Assembly (NCBI GenBank): GCA_937873655.1 | Contig: CALMYQ010000101.1 | Location: 248,001 to 312,000 of the forward strand | Source: an uncultured Lewinella sp. | Lineage (GTDB): Bacteria; Bacteroidota; Bacteroidia; Chitinophagales; Saprospiraceae | Length of the DNA stretch: 64,000 bases | Direction of reading: 5' to 3' | In this document: piece by piece, positions 46,191 to 54,289 of the stretch | How positions within the stretch are numbered: the stretch's first letter is position 1 | Layout: each line of letters begins with the position of its first letter | Program-made: the position numbers and the translations under genes | The notes under the pieces: generated by a model | What the model saw: the letters and a program-made list of their open reading frames with translations, nothing else | The model's database searches: none | Told to the model about the DNA's origin: nothing

Positions 46191-47324
46191 TTATGAGATC
46201 AGCCACCATTTCAGCAGCCATCCGAGGCTGATTCCCAAATAATTACCGACCGCATACCCCAGCAGTCCCAGGGCGATGCCGTTAAAAACGAGCCGGCGGT
46301 TGCCGATCACCGCAGCTACCTGACCGATGAACGCGGGGCCGTAAATGCCGGCCGTTGAAGCGATCAGGCAGGTATCCCGGTCGATGCCGAAAACCCTGCA
46401 AAACAGGAAATGGAGGATGATGGTCCCGCCGAGGGCCAGGCATGAAAACAGGATAATCCCTTGTCCGGTCTCGATCAACGCCGCAAAATCGGCCTGCAAT
46501 CCGAGTGCCACGCAAAATGCCAGCAACAGGAATTCGCCGGTTTCGAAACTTCCGGGTCTGTTCCTTACCGAGGGTACAAAGGAAAGGGTCAGGCCGAGGG
46601 TGGTCAGGCATAAAATGATCAGGGCAATGTCCTCCAATTTGCCCGTGAACAGCAAACAAAGTCCGACCGAACCGGCTACGACCAGAACGGCAAGCCCTGC
46701 GCTGAACAAAACGTCTCTTGCCCCGAATTTCGGGTTGTCCCCGATTTCAGCCGCTTCGGCAACTCCGGCAACCCGGTAAGCAGGCAGCCATTTCAGGAGC
46801 AGCCGCGGCAGGAAGGAGCTCAACAGCACCAGGTATACCCCGCCGCCGAAAATATCCGCTGCATTCACGGCGATCAGCTCATTTTCGGAAGCCCCGAGCG
46901 CAATACCGATGGCCTGCATGTTGGGCGTTCCTCCGGTGTACATCCCGGTCAGCATACCCGCCAGCCGCCAGGAGTCGGTTAGGTGGTGCCGGAAAGCCCA
47001 GGCCACGAGTGCCGTACTCAATATTCCGGCTGCAGCGCACAATCCGAACGCCAGCAGCGGTTTTCCGGCGCTACGGATTTGTCCCAAAAGATCGGTTGGA
47101 AACAACAGCAACGGCAAGGCGAGCAACAAGGAGGCCTGCATAGCCGCGGAAGCGACCTCGGTATTGATGGTCACCCCGGGGAGATTTCCCGCAGCAATGC
47201 CTACCGCATAACAAAAAACCACCGGGCTGATCCAATCCGGCAGCCAGCCCTTTTTATGGAGCCACCGCCCCGCTACAGGCCCGAGCGCGATCAACAGTAT
47301 TTCGAGCAGGACAACAGGTTTCAT
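46191..47324 (-). CDS. DUF819 membrane protein
   Basis: 377 residues with 10 or more hydrophobic segments and the family motif GMLTGMYTGGTPNMQAIGIAL. DUF819 proteins are predicted transporters of uncertain substrate. It starts 8 bp after the stop of the ClpA/B-like gene, so the two are cotranscribed. That linkage is unusual and may mean the ATPase acts on a membrane-bound partner, but I see no direct evidence. Confidence 0.85.
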   Translation of the reverse strand: MKPVVLLEILLIALGPVAGRWLHKKGWLPDWISPVVFCYAVGIAAGNLPGVTINTEVASAAMQASLLLALPLLLFPTDLLGQIRSAGKPLLAFGLCAAAGILSTALVAWAFRHHLTDSWRLAGMLTGMYTGGTPNMQAIGIALGASENELIAVNAADIFGGGVYLVLLSSFLPRLLLKWLPAYRVAGVAEAAEIGDNPKFGARDVLFSAGLAVLVVAGSVGLCLLFTGKLEDIALIILCLTTLGLTLSFVPSVRNRPGSFETGEFLLLAFCVALGLQADFAALIETGQGIILFSCLALGGTIILHFLFCRVFGIDRDTCLIASTAGIYGPAFIGQVAAVIGNRRLVFNGIALGLLGYAVGNYLGISLGWLLKWWLIS

Positions 47325-47332
47325 TCGGGAAA

Positions 47333-49606
47333 TTATTCAATATTTACCGACAGCCCGCCGCTCCAGTCGAGCGACAAACGGCAGTCGGTCACTTGCTGAT
47401 GCTCCAGCATCCAGGCGGCCAGCGGTGTGACGACGTACCGGTCGATGGCCCGCTGCAGGGGCCTGGCGCCGTACCTTTCGTCAAACCCCGTATTGACCAG
47501 CCAATCCACCAAACCGGGAGAAAAGATGAGGGTCAGCCGGCGTTTGGCGATCCCTTCTCTGGCATCCAGCTCCCTCAGCTCCTTGAAAGCGATCCTTTGA
47601 ATATCCGCTTGCTGCAGCGGGTTGAACAGCACCACCCCATCGATCCGGTTAAAAAACTCGGGCCGGAAAAACCCTTCAATGGCGGACATATAATGCTTTT
47701 CCTCCGAAGTCGTTTTGGTGAAGGCGATGGACTGCTGCCTGGAAGCGCCCAGATTCGAGGTCAGGATGATCACCGCATTCCTGAAGTTGGTGATGCGGCC
47801 GAAGCCGTCGACCAGATGCCCTTCATCCAATACGGTGAGCAGGGCGTCGAAGATCGCGGGGTGCGCCTTTTCGACTTCATCCAGCAGCAAAACGGCAAAG
47901 GGCCTTTCGCGGATCTCCTTTACCAATTGGCCCGGTTCCTTGCCTTCCCCGATCAGCCGGGTTATCATGGCCGGGTGTTGGAATTCGCTCATATCCAGCC
48001 GGATCAGCGGAGATTTGTTTTGACCGGCCCCAAAGAAATACTCTGCCAGCACTTTGGCGCTGGCAGTTTTGCCCACGCCTGTGGGGCCCGCAAAGATCAG
48101 GGTAGCGATAGGCTTAGCCGGGTTATTGATCCCGGCTTTGAAGACCTTGACGACTTCGCAAAGTTTATCCACCACATCATTCTGTCCGATGATCCGGGTA
48201 CTGAAGAAGCTGCGGAGGGCCTCGCTGTCGAGCAAGATCTCATCGCGCAGGAACAGTTCCGGCAAACCGGTCTGCTGTATAAAATTCCGGATCACTGCGT
48301 TCTTGTCGATCCTGGGCAAGGCTCGGTTCTCGGCTTCATTGAGGCAAAAACCAAAAAACCGGATCGCTTTGCCCGGGAATGCTTCGTAAGGATAATAACG
48401 GAGCAGGAGCCGGTGGGCCAGCATGCGGGCATCCGGGGTGATTTGTATTTTGAATTTCTGGGCCGCAAAATCGGCCAGCTTATCCAGGATGGAAAACACC
48501 TTGTTTTCGGGCATTTCCGTCAGTCGGATCAATTGGAAATTCTGGACAAAACCGGGCAACAGCCGCCTGATCGTTTCCAATTCTTCCTCGGTGGTTTCGC
48601 CGACGATCTGGAGTTTCCCGCCCTGCAGGAAAGGGATCAGGAAAGCCCCTACGCTGTCCTCGGCGCCTTCCCCGCCGGTCTGGATCAGCTGGATGATGTC
48701 CATGACCCAAAGTATCCCGTTAGCTGACATGAGTTCCATGATCAGCTTTTCGCAGGTTTCCTGCCATTCGCCGAGGTACCTGGCGCTGGCGGTTATGCGC
48801 TGGGACATGATGCGCCAGAAGGTGAAATCAAGTTTTTGCCGGCGGCTGTGCGCACTCAACTTGCGGACGGCGGTTGAAATCAGCGCGCTTTTCCCGACGC
48901 CTCTGGGGCCTACGACCAGTACGTTGACCCGATTGTTGATCAGTTTGTCGATGATCTCGGAAATCTCGGTTTCCATTTCCCAGGCCGTATCCGGAATAAA
49001 GCCGCTTTTCTTGCCCGAAGCCTTGCTCACCTTCAGGGGGTACTGCTCGGCCAGGTGGGATAGCGTCGGGAAAGAACGTTGGCCCGGGAAATGATTCCAG
49101 GCCGGCTCGCGGTCTTTGTTCACCTTCAGGGTGATCTGTTCGAGTTTCGGCTTGGGAAAGGTCAGTTGCCGGTAGATCTCTTCGGGCTCCATCGCATTGG
49201 AGAGGGAGGTCAGAAAATGGCTGGCCAGAATATCGAATTGCCGGGCGTCGTAATAGATGAAATGTTTGTTGAACAAGGGAAAAAAACAGGCATAGTGCCC
49301 GCGTTCCGTTTCGCCGAAAACAGCGGGAGTCGACAGTTCGACCTGATGGGCAACCGGGAACGCCCCCATTTTGTCGATGTAAGAAGGCTGAATAGCGACG
49401 TTGACCATTTTGAGTTTGGGCTCCAGCAGGTCGATATAGGGGTATTCGTTGTGCCGCTTGTAGATGCGTTGCAAATGATTGGAAAGGGAGGTTTTAAGGG
49501 CCTTTACATCCTTTTCAACCAGTTCGTACTCCGTACCGACCAGTAATCCCAGAACAAGGCCGGTATCCAGGGTATAAACCAATAAGGGGTAATTGATCTT
49601 TTCCAT
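47333..49606 (-). CDS. ClpA/B-like double AAA ATPase with degenerate first domain
   Basis: 757 residues. D1 has a good Walker A (GPRGVGKS at 233-240), but the Walker B reads ILWVMDIIQLI, so the catalytic glutamate of the DE pair is replaced by isoleucine; D1 probably binds but does not hydrolyse ATP. D2 is intact: GPTGVGKT at 507-514, VLLLDEVEKAH, and a Clp-type C-terminal ending in YGARPLQRAIDRYVV. The first 200 residues are not the Clp N-domain and match nothing I know. The protein lacks an obvious ClpP-binding loop. It is cotranscribed with rlmI (31-bp gap) and a DUF819 gene. It may be a specialised disaggregase or unfoldase. Confidence 0.85.
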   Translation of the reverse strand: MEKINYPLLVYTLDTGLVLGLLVGTEYELVEKDVKALKTSLSNHLQRIYKRHNEYPYIDLLEPKLKMVNVAIQPSYIDKMGAFPVAHQVELSTPAVFGETERGHYACFFPLFNKHFIYYDARQFDILASHFLTSLSNAMEPEEIYRQLTFPKPKLEQITLKVNKDREPAWNHFPGQRSFPTLSHLAEQYPLKVSKASGKKSGFIPDTAWEMETEISEIIDKLINNRVNVLVVGPRGVGKSALISTAVRKLSAHSRRQKLDFTFWRIMSQRITASARYLGEWQETCEKLIMELMSANGILWVMDIIQLIQTGGEGAEDSVGAFLIPFLQGGKLQIVGETTEEELETIRRLLPGFVQNFQLIRLTEMPENKVFSILDKLADFAAQKFKIQITPDARMLAHRLLLRYYPYEAFPGKAIRFFGFCLNEAENRALPRIDKNAVIRNFIQQTGLPELFLRDEILLDSEALRSFFSTRIIGQNDVVDKLCEVVKVFKAGINNPAKPIATLIFAGPTGVGKTASAKVLAEYFFGAGQNKSPLIRLDMSEFQHPAMITRLIGEGKEPGQLVKEIRERPFAVLLLDEVEKAHPAIFDALLTVLDEGHLVDGFGRITNFRNAVIILTSNLGASRQQSIAFTKTTSEEKHYMSAIEGFFRPEFFNRIDGVVLFNPLQQADIQRIAFKELRELDAREGIAKRRLTLIFSPGLVDWLVNTGFDERYGARPLQRAIDRYVVTPLAAWMLEHQQVTDCRLSLDWSGGLSVNIE

Positions 49607-49637
49607 TCGGGTGGAAAGATAATTTTTTTTCGGCGCT

Positions 49638-50816
49638 CTATTCCACTTCCAGCATTAATCCTTTCAGGTAGGCCCCTTCCGGATGAAAGAGGTTGACCGG
49701 GTGGTCGGCGGGTTGGCCGAGTTCCTGCATGACCCTGATCTTGCGCCCTGCTTCGAGCGCAGCCGCTACGATGGTGTGGTTGAACAGGGGCCGGTCGATA
49801 ACCTGAGAGCAGGAGAACGTCAGCATGATGCCGCCCGGCATGATGCTTTTCAAAGCCAGGGCGTTCAGGCGCTTATACCCCTGGACGGCGCTGTGCCGCT
49901 TGGCGATATTTTTGGCAAATGCCGGCGGGTCCACGATCATCAGGTCGTAGCGGTCATTGTTGCTGCCCAGCCAGGGGATCACATCCGCTGTGATCGAACG
50001 GTGCCGCCCGGGGTCGAACCCGTTGAGGGCTACGTTCCGGCCGGTCCATTCCATGGCTTTGGCGGATACGTCTACCGAATCCACCGACTTCGCACCGGCG
50101 CCCAGCGCGTAAATCGAAAAGCCGCCTGTGTAGCAAAAAGCGTTCAGTACTTTTTTGCCGGCAGCCAGTCCGCCGACCAGTTTCCTGTTTTCCCGTTGAT
50201 CCAGGAAAAAACCGGTTTTTTGTCCGGCAGCCCAATCGACATGGAAGCGATAGCCGTTTTCAAGTACCTGCGATTGATCCTGGGCGCCCCACAAATAGCC
50301 GTTCTGGACGCCCTGGGCGTAAGTCTTGGGCAGGGTTTCCCTGCTTTTGTCGTAGACGGCCGTCAGTGCATCGCCGAAAACCTGTTGCAAGGCCTGCACC
50401 AGGGAATCCCGGATGAGGTGCATGCCGATGGAGTGGCATTGAACAACGGCCACACCGGCGTACCAATCGATGATGAGCCCCGGCAAGCCGTCGCCTTCGG
50501 CGTGAACAAGCCGGAAGCAGTTTGTTTCATCCGGCCGGGGCAGGCCTATTGCAAGGCGGTAATCGGCGGCGTTCTGAATCCTGCCGGTCCAGAATGACTG
50601 ATCCGGCCAGACCGGCTCGAAGGTAAAGATGCGTACGCAGATATTGCCGTCCTGATAATGCCCGGTAGCCAGGTGTTGCCCGGATTGGTTGCAAACCGCG
50701 ACCGTATCCCCATCGGCGGGACTGCCCTCGATGCGGGCAACGGCGCCGGAGAACACCCAAGGGTGGAACCGCATTACGGCTGCTTCTTTTTTCGGCTTCA
50801 GGAAAATTTTCTTCAT
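49638..50816 (-). CDS. rlmI: RlmI-like 23S rRNA methyltransferase
   Basis: 392 residues: N-terminal PUA domain (HPWVFSGAV at 18-26), then a Rossmann methyltransferase with LNAFCYTGGFSIYAL and DLMIVDPPAFAKN. This matches RlmI, which methylates a cytosine of 23S rRNA. A -7 element (TATTTTTG on the minus strand, 50821-50828) is only 5 bp from the start codon, so the message may be leaderless or start at an upstream promoter. Confidence 0.92.
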   Translation of the reverse strand: MKKIFLKPKKEAAVMRFHPWVFSGAVARIEGSPADGDTVAVCNQSGQHLATGHYQDGNICVRIFTFEPVWPDQSFWTGRIQNAADYRLAIGLPRPDETNCFRLVHAEGDGLPGLIIDWYAGVAVVQCHSIGMHLIRDSLVQALQQVFGDALTAVYDKSRETLPKTYAQGVQNGYLWGAQDQSQVLENGYRFHVDWAAGQKTGFFLDQRENRKLVGGLAAGKKVLNAFCYTGGFSIYALGAGAKSVDSVDVSAKAMEWTGRNVALNGFDPGRHRSITADVIPWLGSNNDRYDLMIVDPPAFAKNIAKRHSAVQGYKRLNALALKSIMPGGIMLTFSCSQVIDRPLFNHTIVAAALEAGRKIRVMQELGQPADHPVNLFHPEGAYLKGLMLEVE

Positions 50817-50821
50817 CGGGC

Positions 50822-50865
50822 AAAAATAAGAAAGCCGGCGGATGATGTTACTCGCCCGCCGGCTT
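50822..50865 (-). terminator. intrinsic terminator after the RRM gene
   Basis: On the minus strand, a 10-bp stem AAGCCGGCGG/CCGCCGGCTT (50865-50856 and 50841-50832) is followed by TCTTATTTTTG. The U-tract shares bases with the -7 element of rlmI. Confidence 0.88.
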
Positions 50866-50894
50866 CATTATTAAAAATCCGTAAACGGAAAATC

Positions 50895-51380
50895 TTAATC
50901 CCAGTCGTTGCGACGCCGGAAGTTGTCGCGGTCACGGTTCCGGTCGCGGTTGTAGCCACCGTCGCGGTCGCGGTCACGGTTGAAGCCGCCGCGATCACCG
51001 CCGCCGCTGCCGCCGCGGTTGAAACCACCGCCGCCACCGCCGCCGCCGCGGTTAAACCCGCCGCCGCCGCCGCCGCGATTGAAGCCGCCGCCGCCGCTGC
51101 GGTTGAAACCACCGCCGCCACCGCCGCCGCCGCGGGATTCGCGCGGTTCAGCTTGTTTAACAATGATGGTGCGGCCATCAAGTTCTGCTTCGTTCAATGC
51201 GGCAATAGCTGCTTTTGCCTCATCGTCATTCGGCATTTCAACAAAGGCGAAACCACGGGAACGGCCCGTCTCGTGGTCAGTAATGACCTTAGCGGAATCT
51301 ACTTCACCGTAGGCTTCAAAAGCCGTGCGCAGATCGTCGCTATCGGTTTCAAAATTCAACTTTGCTACAAAAATGTTCAT
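50895..51380 (-). CDS. RRM RNA-binding protein with Gly/Arg-rich tail
   Basis: 161 residues. One RRM: RNP2 IFVAKL at 3-8 and RNP1 RGFAFVEM at 42-49. The tail (about 84-161) is a low-complexity GGGFNRGGG and RDRDR-rich region, as in Bacteroidota/cyanobacterial cold-induced RNA-binding proteins. It should bind mRNA in the cytoplasm and may tune translation in stress. The leader before it is about 310 nt. The gene is followed by a strong terminator, so it is a single unit. Confidence 0.92.
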   Translation of the reverse strand: MNIFVAKLNFETDSDDLRTAFEAYGEVDSAKVITDHETGRSRGFAFVEMPNDDEAKAAIAALNEAELDGRTIIVKQAEPRESRGGGGGGGGFNRSGGGGFNRGGGGGGFNRGGGGGGGGFNRGGSGGGDRGGFNRDRDRDGGYNRDRNRDRDNFRRRNDWD

Positions 51381-51690
51381 TACAAAAAATAATTAATAAT
51401 TAAAAATTAAAAAAGACCAACAAACGCATAAAAATTAAATAGCCAACGAACTAATCTTCCGCTGAACGCATAAGATATCCCTGTTGAATCGATCAGGAAA
51501 TATCATCGTCCGGATTCGTTCCAACCGGACAGTCCACACTTAAGTTGTAGCTAGTGAAATGGAATACCATACTGAGGAAGGCCCGAATGACTGGCTAAAA
51601 CTTAACACCCTATTAGCGCAAGCCTGAATGCATCCCGCCTTGAACGAGCGGGTTTTCATACAGCAAATGAAAAGGTACTTTTACTTTCAC
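51381..51690 (-). ncRNA. long 5' leader of the RRM gene, possibly structured
   Basis: From the -7 element at 51695-51702 the message would begin near 51690, 310 nt before the start codon. The leader contains a GC-rich stem CCCGC/GCGGG at 51633-51651 and a 6-bp perfect stem GTCCGG/CCGGAC at 51509-51531, separated by an AT-rich zone; the last 40 nt are A/T-rich. RRM proteins of other phyla control their own leaders, so autoregulation or cold response is plausible. The stem at 51633-51651 is also followed by TTTTC on the plus strand, so a plus-strand transcript cannot be excluded. Confidence 0.5.
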
Positions 51691-51694
51691 CGTA

Positions 51695-51702
51695 CAAAGA
51701 TA
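51695..51702 (-). promoter_or_regulatory. -7 element of the RRM gene
   Basis: The minus strand reads TATCTTTG, a perfect TAnnTTTG. No gene lies in the 310 bp between it and the RRM start. Confidence 0.6.
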
Positions 51703-51732
51703 ATCCATTTTTGAATACGAAACGCGGAGGCT

Positions 51733-51767
51733 CTCCACTTTTTAACGCGACGCCTCCATTTTTTAAC
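51733..51767. promoter_or_regulatory. paired direct repeat, 21-bp spacing
   Basis: CTCCACTTTTTAAC (51733-51746) and CTCCATTTTTTAAC (51754-51767) are 13 of 14 identical and repeat every 21 bp, two helical turns. They sit 31-72 bp upstream of the RRM -7 element and 66-100 bp before the M1 peptidase start. Such paired repeats suit a response regulator of the LytTR type, but the regulator is unknown. Confidence 0.45.
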
Positions 51768-51832
51768 ATCCCCGCCTAATTTTCAGCTTTTTACAGGTCA
51801 TTTTGTACCTTACCCGCTAAAAATCCGATTGC

Positions 51833-54190
51833 ATGAAGAACATCTATCTACCATTAGTGATTGGCGTATCGCTATGCCTTCCCGCAGCGATTTTCTCCCA
51901 GGAAAAAAACCTGGATTACAATAAATTCCGGCAGCTGTATATGGAGTTGCCGACGCCCAATTCCTACCGGACCGCATCCGGCGCACCAGGGCATGAATAC
52001 TACCAGCAACGCGCCGACTATGTCATGGACATCGAGCTGGATGACGACAACCAGATCGTCCGCGGCACTGAAACCGTGACCTATTTCAACCAATCGCCCG
52101 ACCCCCTGAACTATATCTGGCTCCAGCTGGATCAGAATATGCGCTCGAAAGAATCGGATACATACAAGATCCAGACCAACGACCTTGAGGGCCGGGTCGG
52201 CTTCAACCAGATCATGCGGATGCACAACCATTTTGACGGCGGATTCAACATCGAAACGGTCAAGGACGCTGCAGGCAAAGAGCTGACCCACGTCATCAAC
52301 AAGACCATGATGCGCATCAACCTGCCGCAACCGCTGGCGCCCGGCGCCAAGTTCGTATTCAACGTAAAATGGTGGTACAAGATCAATAACCGCCTCAAGG
52401 ACGGCGGCCGCTCCGGTTATGAGTACTTTGAAGACGAGGACAACTACCTGTATACCATCGCCCAGTTTTACCCCCGCATGGCCGTTTATAACGAGGTGGA
52501 AGGCTGGCAGCACAAGCAGTTCCTCGGCGCCGGCGAATTTACCCTGACCTTCGGTAATTTCGATGTTCGCATCACCGTGCCGGCCGACCATGTCGTCGGC
52601 GCAACCGGCGAGCTCCAGAATGCCAGGACGGTACTGACCGATGCCCAGCGCAAGCGCATGGAAGAGGCGCGCATGAATACCAAAGATCCCGTATTCATCG
52701 TCACGGAAGCCGAAGCCAGGGATACGGAAGCCAAGCGCTCGAAAGAAAAGAAAACCTGGGTCTACAAGGCGGAAAACGTTCGCGATTTTGCCTTTGCCAC
52801 CTCCCGGAAATTCATCTGGGACGCGATGGCCGTCAAGTTCGGCGACCGGACCGTGATGGCCATGTCCCTGTACCCCAAAGAAGGCAATCCGCTTTGGGAA
52901 AAATACAGCACGCGCGTCGTGGCCCACACGCTGAAAACCTACTCCAAATATACCTTCGATTATCCCTATCCGCTGGCTTACAGCATCCATACCGACCGGA
53001 TCGGCATGGAATACCCCATGATCTGCTTCAACGGCGGGCGGCCGGAAGCCGACGGCACCTATTCGGAGCGGACAAAGTTCGGCATGATCGGCGTCATCGT
53101 CCACGAAGTAGGGCACAACTTCTTCCCGATGATCGTCAATTCCGACGAACGGCAATGGACCTGGATGGATGAAGGCCTCAACAGTTTCCTGGAATACATC
53201 ACCGAACAGGAATGGGACGCCGATTTCCCGACCAGCGGCGGGCAACCGGTCAAAATCGTGGATTATATGAAGCTCGACAAGAGCCGGCAAAATCCCATCA
53301 TGACCAACTCGGAGTCGGTGATCAGCCTGGGGCCCAATGCCTATACCAAACCGGCAACCGGGTTGTATATCCTCCGGGAAACCATCATGGGCCGCGAGCT
53401 CTTCGATATGGCCTTCAAGGAATACGCCCAGCGGTGGAAGTTCAAACATCCGACGCCGGCCGATTTCTTCCGCACCATGGAAGACGCTTCGGCCGTCGAC
53501 CTGGATTGGTTCTGGCGCGGCTGGTTCTTCTCCACCGACAACGTGGATATCGCCATGGATAAAGTGGAATGGTTCAAGGCGAATACCCAGAACCCCGAAG
53601 TGGAAAACGCCATTACGCGCGCCAACCAGGACCAGGCCCCTAAATACGTCGGCGACCAGCGCAACGAAACCATGCAGACCGTGGTCAAGCGCGATCCGAA
53701 TATGCGGGATTTTTACGATACCTACGATCCGCTGGAGGTGACCGTACTGGACAAAAAGGAGTACGAAAGGTATATTTCCAGCCTGACCCCGGAAGAAAAA
53801 GCCATACTGGACGCCGACTACAATTACTATTCGATCCACTTTAAAAATGTGGGCGGCATGGTCATGCCCCTGATCCTGCAATTCAAATTCACGGACGGCA
53901 CCTTTGAGGACGTCCGGATCCCTGCTGAGATCTGGCGCCGCAATAACGACGAGATCAACAAGGTATTTTTCTTTGAAAAGGAAGTGGAAGAGATCGTTCT
54001 GGACCCGTACCTGGAAACTGCGGATACCGACCGCGGGAACAATTACTGGCCGCCGCACCGCGAGCCAACCAGGTTTGAACTGTTCAAAGGGGGCGGCAGA
54101 GGGGGCTTCGGCGGCGGCAATCGCGAAAACCCGATGCAGCAGTCCAGGAAACTGGAGAAGATGAAAGAGAACGGGAATTCCGGCGGTTAA
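51833..54190 (+). CDS. M1-family aminopeptidase-like metallopeptidase, exported
   Basis: 785 residues with a Sec signal (MKNIYLPLVIGVSLCLPAAIFSQ). Zinc site H424-E425-V-G-H428 and E447 (HExxH-18-E). The substrate-side GMEYPMICFNGG stands where the usual GxMEN motif lies. The C-terminus (from about residue 752) is a Gly-rich, basic tail GGGRGGFGGGNREN that may link it to the envelope or be disordered. It should degrade peptides in the periplasm. It is a single gene between two other units. Confidence 0.93.
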   Translation: MKNIYLPLVIGVSLCLPAAIFSQEKNLDYNKFRQLYMELPTPNSYRTASGAPGHEYYQQRADYVMDIELDDDNQIVRGTETVTYFNQSPDPLNYIWLQLDQNMRSKESDTYKIQTNDLEGRVGFNQIMRMHNHFDGGFNIETVKDAAGKELTHVINKTMMRINLPQPLAPGAKFVFNVKWWYKINNRLKDGGRSGYEYFEDEDNYLYTIAQFYPRMAVYNEVEGWQHKQFLGAGEFTLTFGNFDVRITVPADHVVGATGELQNARTVLTDAQRKRMEEARMNTKDPVFIVTEAEARDTEAKRSKEKKTWVYKAENVRDFAFATSRKFIWDAMAVKFGDRTVMAMSLYPKEGNPLWEKYSTRVVAHTLKTYSKYTFDYPYPLAYSIHTDRIGMEYPMICFNGGRPEADGTYSERTKFGMIGVIVHEVGHNFFPMIVNSDERQWTWMDEGLNSFLEYITEQEWDADFPTSGGQPVKIVDYMKLDKSRQNPIMTNSESVISLGPNAYTKPATGLYILRETIMGRELFDMAFKEYAQRWKFKHPTPADFFRTMEDASAVDLDWFWRGWFFSTDNVDIAMDKVEWFKANTQNPEVENAITRANQDQAPKYVGDQRNETMQTVVKRDPNMRDFYDTYDPLEVTVLDKKEYERYISSLTPEEKAILDADYNYYSIHFKNVGGMVMPLILQFKFTDGTFEDVRIPAEIWRRNNDEINKVFFFEKEVEEIVLDPYLETADTDRGNNYWPPHREPTRFELFKGGGRGGFGGGNRENPMQQSRKLEKMKENGNSGG

Positions 54191-54289
54191 TTTTCCGGTT
54201 AAACCTTGCGCTATTCTGGATTTTCGTTTCAACACCCCTGCATGTTGAGCCAACTTACTCTATTACGATAACCTTATTTCAATTGTTGA

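Noticed and set aside
50980..51140. Dense GCC/GCG repeat on the plus strand
   Set aside because: It is the glycine-rich tail of the RRM protein read from the other strand, not a separate repeat.
51573..51590. RNase P RNA-like stretch (GAGGAAGGCCCG) on the plus strand
   Set aside because: Only one short segment resembles RNase P; the other conserved blocks are missing and the region is too short.
51872..54253. Long minus-strand frame opposite the M1 peptidase
   Set aside because: Antisense shadow; it covers the whole peptidase, whose zinc site is intact.
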